From Olsenella_K sp051878835 (lineage in GTDB: Bacteria > Actinomycetota > Coriobacteriia > Coriobacteriales > Atopobiaceae): DNA of 7,038 bases. The stretch spans positions 1 to 7,038 of the forward strand of contig JBJEKW010000082.1 of the NCBI GenBank assembly GCA_051878835.1, in the 5' to 3' direction. Below are positions 1 to 5,802 of this stretch, piece after piece (position 1 is the stretch's first letter; each line of letters begins with the position of its first letter). A model generated the notes under the pieces. It ran no database searches. It was not told the origin of the DNA and saw only the letters and a program-made list of their open reading frames with translations. The position numbers were made by a program, and so were the translations under genes.

Positions 1-110
1 GCAAATTGGTCATTATATCGCAATCGCAACCCTATGCCACGGTGGTTTACCAGGCAATTTTGCTGAATTTGTTCCTTATGTATTGACTTGTAGGAACGAG
101 TGAGAAGGGC
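1..110. other. AT-rich edge segment, no assignable gene
   Basis: This stretch is clearly richer in A and T than everything after about position 110. All three forward frames are open from the window edge for a short distance, with stops at 64-66, 82-84 and 101-103, so it could hold the last codons of a rightward gene cut by the edge. None of the three short peptides is recognisable and the frame cannot be chosen. A 6-bp inverted repeat (GTTCCT at 71-76, AGGAAC at 92-97) lies near its right end but is not followed by a T tract, so I do not call it a terminator. Confidence 0.25.
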
Positions 111-230
111 TGGCACGACAGTGACGCTACGTCGGCGGCGGCCCGCTCGAGCGCACCGTCCCAAGCCGATCGTTCCCGTGCACCAGCCGCACCAGGCGCA
201 ACGATGCCTGAGCCCCAGACGTCCCAGCCT

Positions 231-320
231 GACAATAGGTACCCTCCGGCGCCTCGACCCGTCAATAGCCACCCTCCGAGACCCCAAGTTGTCAGTATCC
301 ACCTCTCCGGCACCCCGGCC
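231..320. repeat. 30-bp tandem repeat, three degenerate copies
   Basis: Three head-to-tail units of exactly 30 bp occupy 231-260, 261-290 and 291-320. They share a GTCAATA-like start (GACAATAGG, GTCAATAGC, GTCAGTATC) followed by CCACCCTCCG-like and ACCCC-like blocks. The copies are clearly diverged from each other and a fourth unit to the left is at best weakly visible. Because 30 is a multiple of three, reading frames run through the array on both strands, but they have no start site or flanking coding signal, so I treat it as non-coding. Function unknown. Confidence 0.65.
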
Positions 321-378
321 TAGCGATTCCCACGCTCCAACCAGGAGCCAGCCGTCGCCAGCCAGGGATTTCTCCGGA

Positions 379-392
379 TTGGGGCGCCCCAA
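379..392. repeat. Perfect 14-bp palindrome
   Basis: TTGGGGCGCCCCAA is a perfect 14-bp palindrome in the gene-free region between the 30-bp and 52-bp arrays. It could be a dimeric protein-binding site. There is no T tract on either side, and no gene start close enough to call it an operator. Confidence 0.5.
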
Positions 393-408
393 CCTGGGAA
401 ATGGACGT

Positions 409-424
409 CGTTCGTACGCGAACG
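409..424. repeat. Inverted repeat, 6-bp arms, 4-nt loop
   Basis: CGTTCG-TACG-CGAACG is a perfect inverted repeat 17 bp to the right of the 14-bp palindrome and immediately left of the 52-bp array. Its role is unknown. It adds to an unusual density of dyad symmetry between about 379 and 650. Confidence 0.4.
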
Positions 425-429
425 TGTCA

Positions 430-650
430 GTTGCGAGTACCCGAACCCACCACACATGAACAACGAAGTGCAGAGCCAATGGGTCTGGGTACCCACAGGC
501 GTATCGTCTGCACTAGCAGGTGCACAGTCGACGGGTCTGGGTACCCACACCCGTGGAGTCTGCACCAGGAGGTGCAGAGTAGCTAGGTCTGGGCACCCAG
601 AACCGTGGAGCGTGCACCTGCCGGTGCAAAGTCCCCAGGCGTGGGTGCCC
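430..650. repeat. 52-bp tandem array with two dyads per unit
   Basis: Units start at 482, 534, 586 and 638, exactly 52 bp apart. A decayed unit in the same phase begins at 430, and the last unit stops after its first dyad. Each full unit has a first dyad with GGG/CCC arms: GGGTACCC at 488-495 and 540-547, GGGCACCC at 592-599, GGGTGCCC at 644-651. A second dyad, TGCACY-N4-GGTGCA, lies at 509-524, 561-576 and 613-628. The N4 centres differ (AGCA, AGGA, TGCC) while the arms persist, which suggests that the dyads are what is kept. The period is not a multiple of three, so it is not a protein repeat. There are no unique spacers, so it is not a CRISPR array. It may be a cluster of protein-binding sites or of RNA hairpins; I do not recognise a known family. 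Confidence 0.8.
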
Positions 651-725
651 GATCCACCCGGTCCGCCCAATTTGCTCGGCCGGAGCGCCGATTCGTCGAA
701 ACCGGGGGGCATCCCGCGGCAAGCC

Positions 726-767
726 CTGGCTTTAGGCCTCTGGCTTCAGGTCTCCAGCTCCAGGTCG
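726..767. repeat. 14-bp tandem repeat, three copies
   Basis: CTGGCTTTAGGCCT (726-739), CTGGCTTCAGGTCT (740-753) and CCAGCTCCAGGTCG (754-767) are adjacent copies; the first two agree at 12 of 14 positions. This is the third tandem array in the same gene-free region and differs in both period and sequence from the other two. No function can be assigned. Confidence 0.5.
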
Positions 768-891
768 GTGCATCCACCCCCGGGATCTCGGGAAAACACG
801 CAGTCGATACGACCTAAGGCACCCGAACCCGGCCGTGCCGCACAAGAGAGCGCACGTCACCGCCACAATCGCCGGGGCGCCTGCCCCGCAT

Positions 892-1443
892 CTACAGCAG
901 AACCTCGAGCTCGTCGCCTTTGCGCTGGCATCGGGCGATCTCGGGCGCAATCTGACACGCCTCGTCGAACTGCTGCAGCGTGAACATGGCCAGGACCACG
1001 CGCTGGAACTTTCCCACGTACGGCTTCAGCGCGCGCAGCGCCACGGGAAGGGCCTCGTCGAAGGGATACCCATACACGCCGCACGAGACGGCGGGAAACG
1101 CGATGGAGGTGTCGCCCGCCCGCATCGCCAGCTCACACGAGTTGGTGTAGCAGTTGGCCAGTTCGCGGGCGCACTCCTGGGAGCTGCGCGCCAAGTACAC
1201 CGGTCCCACGGTATGCACGATGTGGCGCGCCCACGTGATGCCATACGCCCCGGTCAGCCGGGCCTCGCCCGTGGGGCATCCGCCCTGGTCGTGCAGTCGA
1301 CGGCACTCCTGGTCCAGTCCGGGCCCCGCCGCGCGGTGAATGGCACCGTCCACTCCCCCGCCGCCCATGAGTCCGCTGTTGGCGGCGTTCACGATGGCAT
1401 CGACGTGCTGGTCGACCACGGAACCATGGACTATGGAAAGCAT
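892..1443 (-). CDS. Macro-domain protein, O-acetyl-ADP-ribose deacetylase type
   Basis: A 183-residue single-domain protein of the usual length for the YmdB/MacroD class of macro domains. These bind ADP-ribose and hydrolyse O-acetyl-ADP-ribose or remove mono-ADP-ribose from targets in the cytoplasm. Visible motifs in order: NAAN at 19-22, GGGGVDGAIHRAAG at 27-40, CPTGEA at 56-61, HTVGP at 77-81 and SCGVYGYP at 120-127, the last being the phosphate-binding loop. Asn22 and Asp32 sit ten residues apart, like the catalytic pair described for E. coli YmdB (Asn25 and Asp35), so the protein should be active. The ATG at 1443 has AAGGAG (complement of 1451-1456) seven bases upstream. It is a lone leftward gene, with repeats beyond its stop and a leftward promoter plus structured RNA candidate 200-350 bp upstream that may form its leader. 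No T-tract terminator is visible after the stop. Family assignment is firm; the physiological substrate is unknown. Confidence 0.95.
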   Translation of the reverse strand: MLSIVHGSVVDQHVDAIVNAANSGLMGGGGVDGAIHRAAGPGLDQECRRLHDQGGCPTGEARLTGAYGITWARHIVHTVGPVYLARSSQECARELANCYTNSCELAMRAGDTSIAFPAVSCGVYGYPFDEALPVALRALKPYVGKFQRVVLAMFTLQQFDEACQIAPEIARCQRKGDELEVLL

Positions 1444-1640
1444 GACGGCGCTCCTTAGACAAAGGCTGGCAAGAAGGGCATTCTGGCTGGCACACCTGCC
1501 GATTACCGACGGGGGCCAGAAGATGGTGGGGCCACGCGGTTGAGCGGCGCTCCGAATCTTGGACGCCCCGCTAGAGACTATGTCGCGGCGGCCCGCCTGG
1601 CCTTAGCCCCATTGTGCCGCAGTGCCAAACCTGCGCACAG

Positions 1641-1767
1641 AAAAAGAGGCAAGCGGCCACGAGGGGATTGTGCCTGCGCGAAAGCGCTGTGGCGAGCGCG
1701 GGAGAGGATGCGCACCGCCGGCACCGTGGCTGGTTGCCTCTTTATTCCTACCTAGGTACTAGGATTA
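1641..1767 (-). ncRNA. Candidate structured small RNA or long leader
   Basis: Read leftward, this segment folds into one nested rod. The closing stem is a perfect 10-bp match (1734-1743 with 1643-1652). Four 5-bp helices follow: 1726-1730/1656-1660, 1720-1724/1670-1674, 1710-1714/1675-1679 and 1695-1699/1684-1688, the last with a 6-nt loop. The leftward transcript ends in five T residues (complement of 1641-1645), as expected for a factor-independent terminator. A small hairpin (CCTAG-TAC-CTAGG, 1763-1751) lies near the proposed 5' end. A good leftward promoter at 1774-1802 would start transcription near 1767. It lacks the GGAA apical loop and conserved core of SRP RNA and looks short for 6S RNA, so I give no family. 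Alternatives are a structured leader or attenuator for the macro-domain gene ~200 bp downstream, or an inverted DNA element. The pairing is seen directly; transcription is inferred. Confidence 0.45.
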
Positions 1768-1773
1768 TTGAGT

Positions 1774-1802
1774 ACTATACAGCCCGACAACCACTCGGTC
1801 AA
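1774..1802 (-). promoter_or_regulatory. Leftward sigma70-like promoter
   Basis: On the minus strand, TTGACC (complement of 1797-1802) is followed after exactly 17 bp by TATAGT (complement of 1774-1779), which is close to the sigma70 consensus. It is the best promoter match I found in the window. The predicted start is near 1767, directly ahead of the structured RNA candidate and in the right direction to serve it and, by read-through, the macro-domain gene. The 10-bp palindrome TACCTAGGTA (1749-1758) lies just downstream of the predicted start and could be an operator. Confidence 0.6.
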
Positions 1803-1901
1803 GCGTTGGACAAAATTAATTGCGTGCATTCGTGCCCTCGCCACGCCTGCAGACGCCGGCAAAATCAGTCCCGCCCCCTCGAAGTCGCCAAAGCCTGCCC
1901 T

Positions 1902-1916
1902 CCCATGCGCTAACCT
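1902..1916 (+). promoter_or_regulatory. Possible -10 region of the membrane-protein gene
   Basis: CCCATGCGCTAACCT ends in a TAACCT hexamer 30 bp ahead of the ATG at 1947. A 15-bp block that matches it at 13 positions lies ahead of glgB. No TTGACA-like -35 is visible at 16-19 bp upstream, so this is a weak call that rests on the match between the two sites. Confidence 0.3.
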
Positions 1917-1946
1917 TATGAACGTTGCTGATTTCAAGGGGGACCC

Positions 1947-2771
1947 ATGTTCAACAAAGAGAACCGCTACATGACCGTAGGCATCGCCATCCTGCTGGGC
2001 CTCATAGCGCTGTACCTACTGGCCGTCACCATGGGATGGGCCACCATCCACTACCTGTGCCTGGAGTTCGTTATCGGCGCCTTCACCCTGATGATGGTCA
2101 TGCCCCGCCTGTGCCCCGTGCAGTTCACGACGTACGACGAGAAGACCCCCACGACCTCGCACGTCTTTGGCACGGTCATCACGAACCTGGGAACCCTGTA
2201 CTTCATTCTGGAGATTGCGGCCGCGGCCGTGCTCATAGCCGTAAACTACTCCCCCCTGACGGGCGCCATGTACATCCAGGCAGCCCTCATGGTGGTCTAC
2301 CTGTCCATGGTGGCCTTCCTGGCCCAGCACCCCGCCGAGCGCAGCGCCACCACCGCCAACGGCAAGACCCCCACCCAGGGCAGCGCCGGCGCCGGCACCA
2401 TCATCAGCACCAACAGGCGCGACCTCATGATGAAGGAGCTGCGCTCAACGCGCCAGAAGACCAAGGACCCCCAGATCCGCCAGCTCACAGACCAGGTGGT
2501 GGCGGCCCTGCAGAAGAGCCCCGCCAACTCGTACCAGAGCATGGACGAGGTCGACCACCAGCTGGCGGGCCTCATCGGCGAGCTGGGCGTGCGCGTGCAG
2601 AACGGCGAGAAGGACATGGCCGTGGAGTGCCTGCAGCTGTGCACCATCCTGGTGCAGCAGCGCAACGACCTCTACAAGAAGACGAACAAGAACCAGCACA
2701 AGGCGGGAAAGGCCGAGCGCAAGGCCGAGGAGCAGAAGCCCAAGGGCGGCGTGCGCGGTCACCTGCGCTAG
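1947..2771 (+). CDS. Four-helix membrane protein with cytosolic helical tail, unknown
   Basis: A 274-residue protein I do not recognise. Hydrophobic segments at about 9-30, 35-53, 73-99 and 105-126 predict four membrane helices, grouped as two hairpins with a polar loop at 54-72. Then come a Ser/Thr/Gly/Ala-rich linker (about 130-153) and a soluble, probably helical region (156-245) containing Arg/Lys-rich patches and two cysteines (228, 232). The C-terminal 30 residues are dominated by Lys, Glu, Gln and Ala and end in a basic tail. With an even number of helices and the large basic domain at the C-terminus, both ends are probably cytoplasmic. No catalytic motif is visible. The ATG at 1947 is chosen for the AAGGGGG at 1936-1942 just upstream; ATG 1971 would cut into the first helix. 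The next gene, glgB, starts 109 bp downstream with its own possible promoter and no clear terminator between, so co-transcription is possible but not shown. Confidence 0.85.
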   Translation: MFNKENRYMTVGIAILLGLIALYLLAVTMGWATIHYLCLEFVIGAFTLMMVMPRLCPVQFTTYDEKTPTTSHVFGTVITNLGTLYFILEIAAAAVLIAVNYSPLTGAMYIQAALMVVYLSMVAFLAQHPAERSATTANGKTPTQGSAGAGTIISTNRRDLMMKELRSTRQKTKDPQIRQLTDQVVAALQKSPANSYQSMDEVDHQLAGLIGELGVRVQNGEKDMAVECLQLCTILVQQRNDLYKKTNKNQHKAGKAERKAEEQKPKGGVRGHLR

Positions 2772-2840
2772 CGCCCGCACCGCGCCCTCGTTCGTGGCAG
2801 CGGCCAAACCCCTTGCCCGAAGCCGCCGCGCACCATGCGC

Positions 2841-2855
2841 CCCAGGCGCTATCCT
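2841..2855 (+). promoter_or_regulatory. Possible -10 region of the glgB cluster
   Basis: CCCAGGCGCTATCCT ends in a TATCCT hexamer 25 bp ahead of the glgB ATG and matches 13 of 15 positions of the block ahead of the membrane-protein gene. A start near 2862 would leave a short leader carrying the ribosome site AAGGGAG (2870-2876). No recognisable -35 hexamer is present, so confidence is modest. Confidence 0.35.
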
Positions 2856-2880
2856 GAGTGAAGACGCTGAAGGGAGAGGC

Positions 2881-4683
2881 ATGGAAACCTACAATTTTTA
2901 TACCGGCAAGGAATTCTTTGCCCATCTGTACCTGGGCGCCCATCTGACGCAGGGCGGCGTGGTGTTTCGCACCTTCGCCCCGGCGGCCCAGCAGATAGAG
3001 CTCTTGCTGAACGGGCAACCCCAGCCCATGCACAAGGTGCAGGACGGCAACTTCTGGGAGCTTGAGGTCAAGGGCGCCCATGAGGGCGACCGCTACGAGT
3101 ACCGCATCCACCACGACGGCCAGTACGTGGACCACGCGGACCCCTACGGCTACAGCATGGAGCTGCGCCCGGCGCACCGTTCCATCGTGTGCGACCTCTC
3201 GCACCACCAGTTCGCCGACCAGGCATGGATGGAGGCGCGACGCACCCGCCACACCGAGTCCGAGCCCATGAACATCTACGAGCTGAACCTGGGCTCCTGG
3301 CGCAAGCGCACGCATGAGAAGGCCACGGACGACCCCGCCGACTGGTACAGCTACGCCGAGATCGCAGGGCCCCTGGCGGACTACCTGAAGCAGACCGGCT
3401 ACAACTACGTCGAGTTCATGCCTTTGAACGAGTACCCCTTCGACGGGTCGTGGGGCTACCAGCCCACGGGGTTCTTCTCGCCCACCAGCCGCTTTGGCAC
3501 GCCGGAGCAGCTGATGGAGCTGGTGGACACCCTGCACCAGGCGGGCATCGGCTGCATCCTGGACATCGTGCCCGTGCACTTTGCCACCGACTCGTACGGC
3601 CTGGCGAACTACGACGGCACGGCGCTGTTCGAGTACCCCAACGACGCGGTGGGCGTGTCGGAGTGGGGCAGCCGCAACTTCATGTACTCCCGTGGCGAGA
3701 GCTGCAGCTTCATGCAGTCCTCGGCCAACTATTGGCTGGGTGCCTACCACTTCGACGGCCTGCGCATGGACGCCATCAGCCGCATCATCTACTGGCAGGG
3801 CGACGAGAACCGCGGCGTCAACGGCAACGCGGTCGACTTCGTGCGTCGCCTGAACGACGGCGTGAAGTCGCTGAACCCGGGCACCTTCACCGTGGCCGAG
3901 GACTCCACCGACTTCAAGGGCACCACGGCCCCCACCAGCCAAGGCGGCCTGGGCTTCGACTACAAGTGGGACATGGGCTGGATGCACGACACGCTGGACT
4001 TCTTCCGCACGGGACCGGAGTATCGCCCGCAGAACTACCACAAGCTTTCGTTCAGCATGATGTACTACCACAACGAGCGCTACCTGCTGCCCCTGTCGCA
4101 CGACGAGGTCGTGCACGGCAAGGCCACCATCGCACAGAAGATGTGGGGCGACTACGAGCTGAAGTTCCCGCAAGCCCGCTGCCTGTACCTGTACATGATG
4201 ACCCACCCCGGCAAAAAGCTGAACTTCATGGGCTCCGAGATAGCCCAGCTGCGCGAGTGGGACGAGAAGCGCGAGCAGGACTGGTTCCTGCGCAAGTATC
4301 CGCAGCACGACTCGTTCTACCACTACTGCCAGGAGCTGAACGGCCTGTACCTGAAGCACCCCTCGCTGTGGCAGCAGGACTACCGGCAGCAGGGCTTCGA
4401 GTGGCGCCAGGTCGACGACACCCAGAGCGTCGTGTACGCCTACGAGCGGCGCGACTCGGCACAGGAGCGCATCCTGGTGGTGCTGAACCTGTCCGACCAG
4501 CAGCGCGACGACTACCAGCTGGAGGTGCCGAACACCGGCCATGCCGACGTGCTGCTGTACACGGACTGGGACCGCTTCTCGGGCCACACGCCCGACGGCG
4601 ACGCCGACGTACGGCTGGACGCGCAGGCAGGCACGGTCACGTGCAGCCTGGCACCCTTCAGCGGCATCATGCTGGAGCTGTAG
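2881..4683 (+). CDS. glgB: 1,4-alpha-glucan (glycogen) branching enzyme
   Basis: A 600-residue GH13 enzyme that cuts alpha-1,4 glucan chains and re-attaches the piece by an alpha-1,6 bond during cytoplasmic glycogen synthesis. The N-terminal ~100 residues fit a CBM48-type beta-sandwich (VVFRTFAPAA near 24-33). The catalytic barrel follows with all four GH13 regions: DIVPVHFATD at 228-237; DGLRMDAIS with nucleophile Asp297; VAEDST with acid/base Glu340; and LPLSHDEVVHGK at 402-413 with Asp407 or Asp408 (by count) as transition-state stabiliser. A C-terminal beta domain ends at the stop. It is at the short end of the family, lacking the extra N-terminal module of the E. coli enzyme. The ATG at 2881 has AAGGGAG at 2870-2876; an in-frame GTG at 2794 would add residues that do not look conserved. 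No other glycogen gene is visible here. Its stop codon abuts the next gene, which implies coupled translation. Confidence 0.96.
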   Translation: METYNFYTGKEFFAHLYLGAHLTQGGVVFRTFAPAAQQIELLLNGQPQPMHKVQDGNFWELEVKGAHEGDRYEYRIHHDGQYVDHADPYGYSMELRPAHRSIVCDLSHHQFADQAWMEARRTRHTESEPMNIYELNLGSWRKRTHEKATDDPADWYSYAEIAGPLADYLKQTGYNYVEFMPLNEYPFDGSWGYQPTGFFSPTSRFGTPEQLMELVDTLHQAGIGCILDIVPVHFATDSYGLANYDGTALFEYPNDAVGVSEWGSRNFMYSRGESCSFMQSSANYWLGAYHFDGLRMDAISRIIYWQGDENRGVNGNAVDFVRRLNDGVKSLNPGTFTVAEDSTDFKGTTAPTSQGGLGFDYKWDMGWMHDTLDFFRTGPEYRPQNYHKLSFSMMYYHNERYLLPLSHDEVVHGKATIAQKMWGDYELKFPQARCLYLYMMTHPGKKLNFMGSEIAQLREWDEKREQDWFLRKYPQHDSFYHYCQELNGLYLKHPSLWQQDYRQQGFEWRQVDDTQSVVYAYERRDSAQERILVVLNLSDQQRDDYQLEVPNTGHADVLLYTDWDRFSGHTPDGDADVRLDAQAGTVTCSLAPFSGIMLEL

Positions 4684-5781
4684 ATGGCGGGGACAAAGAC
4701 GCTGATCGAGGGCATGCTCGACACGGACGCCCGCCTGTGGGACGAGTTCGTCAGCTACGTGAACACGTACTACGCCGTCCAGGAGTCCATGGAGGAGAAA
4801 AGCCTGCAGGGCCTGAGGCCCGATGCCGGTGTCCAGAGGTTCTGCCGCGACGCCAACCCCTTCGTGTGGGACGGCCACAGCTCGGCCGACCCCTCGATTC
4901 ACGACGGCTTCGAGCAGGCATTCCTGAACCACTTCGCGTCACATCGCAGCACGGCGGGCGAGGCGCTTGAGTTCTGCCGCAGCTGGCTGGCGGGTTTGGG
5001 TGACTCCTTCTCGGACGCACTGCTGCCCGCGTTCGACGACGTTGTCGACTCGCCCCAGACGTGGGAGAACGCCTACCAGCCCATCAGCGACCAGCTGGAC
5101 CTGCGCGCAAAGGTGAACGAGTGGTCCTACCAGGAGAGCCCCGAGGAGGAGCTGGCCCAGATACAGGCCGACACCCAGGCCGAGGCCCAGCCTGGCCCAC
5201 AAGCCGACGGCCAACCCGAGGCCCAGCGGCCCGACCCGCAGGAGACTCCCGGCCAGGATGACTCCACGCCGCACGCACCGCAGGACGGCCCGGTGCACCC
5301 CGGTTCGCTCAGGTTGGTCGTGGAGGACGACGCAAACGACGCCCAGGCAGGCAGCTCCGCCGACGACATCCAGCGGGCAAAGTTCAGCGACACAGACGAC
5401 ATCGCCGCCCTGCTGGCGCTGGACGACCCCATGCTGGCGCGCAGCCTGGAGGTGTTCCTCATGCGCGGCATGCAGCAGGGCCGGGTCATCGAGCTGGTGA
5501 CGCGCCACGACGGCGAGGTGGTTGCCTGCGCAGGGCTCACCTTTGCCGACCTGATGCCCACCAGGCAGAATCCCAGCGGCGTGTACGGCATGGTCAGCGG
5601 CGTGGCGGCAAAGCCCGGCTACGAGGGTGACATCGCCACGCTGGTGCGGGAGCTGCAGCAGAAGGCCCTGGCACGCGGCGTGGGCGAGCTCACGCTCCTG
5701 GACACCGACCAGTTCTCCGCCGACAGGCTCATGCGCTGCGGCTTCACGCTGGAAGGCTCCCGCCTCCTGAAGCGCATCTAG
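4684..5781 (+). CDS. Two-part protein: unknown N-terminal region plus GNAT-like domain
   Basis: A 365-residue protein in three parts. Residues 1-150 are mixed polar and helical, rich in Trp, Phe, Tyr and Asp/Glu, with no family I recognise. Residues 151-207 are a low-complexity linker rich in Gln, Ala, Pro, Asp and Glu. Residues 208-365 resemble a GNAT N-acyltransferase fold: a strand at VIELVTRHDGEVVACAGLTF (268-287), a strand at GVYGMVSGVAAKP (299-311), a helix after it, LTLLDT (336-341), and the closing RLMRCGFTLEGS (348-359). The expected acetyl-CoA loop (R/QxxGxG/A) is replaced by KPGYEGD (310-316), so binding or catalysis may be altered. The ATG directly follows the glgB stop and uses GGAG at 4674-4677 inside glgB, so the two are translationally coupled. 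The methyltransferase gene follows after 21 bp. A link to glycogen metabolism is suggested only by position; substrate unknown. Confidence 0.85.
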   Translation: MAGTKTLIEGMLDTDARLWDEFVSYVNTYYAVQESMEEKSLQGLRPDAGVQRFCRDANPFVWDGHSSADPSIHDGFEQAFLNHFASHRSTAGEALEFCRSWLAGLGDSFSDALLPAFDDVVDSPQTWENAYQPISDQLDLRAKVNEWSYQESPEEELAQIQADTQAEAQPGPQADGQPEAQRPDPQETPGQDDSTPHAPQDGPVHPGSLRLVVEDDANDAQAGSSADDIQRAKFSDTDDIAALLALDDPMLARSLEVFLMRGMQQGRVIELVTRHDGEVVACAGLTFADLMPTRQNPSGVYGMVSGVAAKPGYEGDIATLVRELQQKALARGVGELTLLDTDQFSADRLMRCGFTLEGSRLLKRI

Positions 5782-5802
5782 CGCCGCGAAGGGCAGGGGC
5801 TC

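Noticed and set aside
430..650. CRISPR-like array
   Set aside because: The whole 52-bp unit is similar from copy to copy, there are no unique spacers, the copies are diverged, and no cas gene is present.
874..887. GGGGC-N4-GCCCC hairpin just past the macro-domain stop as a terminator
   Set aside because: The stem is only 5 bp and the leftward strand continues into GGCGATTGT without a T tract.
100..983. Several short open frames over the repeat region on both strands
   Set aside because: They are Pro/Arg/Thr-rich, change frame between repeat units, lack ribosome sites, and follow the repeats instead of any protein family.
1546..1567. Bulged 7-bp hairpin between the RNA candidate and the macro-domain gene
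   Set aside because: Short, one bulge, no T tract, and common by chance in GC-rich DNA.
1540..1755. Short forward open frame starting at TTG in the 1444-1946 gap
   Set aside because: No ribosome site, Arg/Ala-rich shadow-like composition, and it overlaps the opposite-strand RNA candidate.
1641..1767. SRP RNA, 6S RNA or tRNA
   Set aside because: No SRP apical GGAA core, shorter than usual for 6S RNA, and no cloverleaf or T-arm sequence.
2794..2880. Upstream GTG start for glgB
   Set aside because: The extra residues are low-complexity and resemble translated leader; ATG 2881 has a good ribosome site and begins the recognisable protein.
2572..4932. Very long open frame on the minus strand across glgB and its neighbour
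   Set aside because: It is antisense to a certain glgB with intact GH13 motifs; GC-ending codons in high-GC genes remove stops from the opposite frame. Its translation is Val/Leu/His/Gln-rich with no motif.
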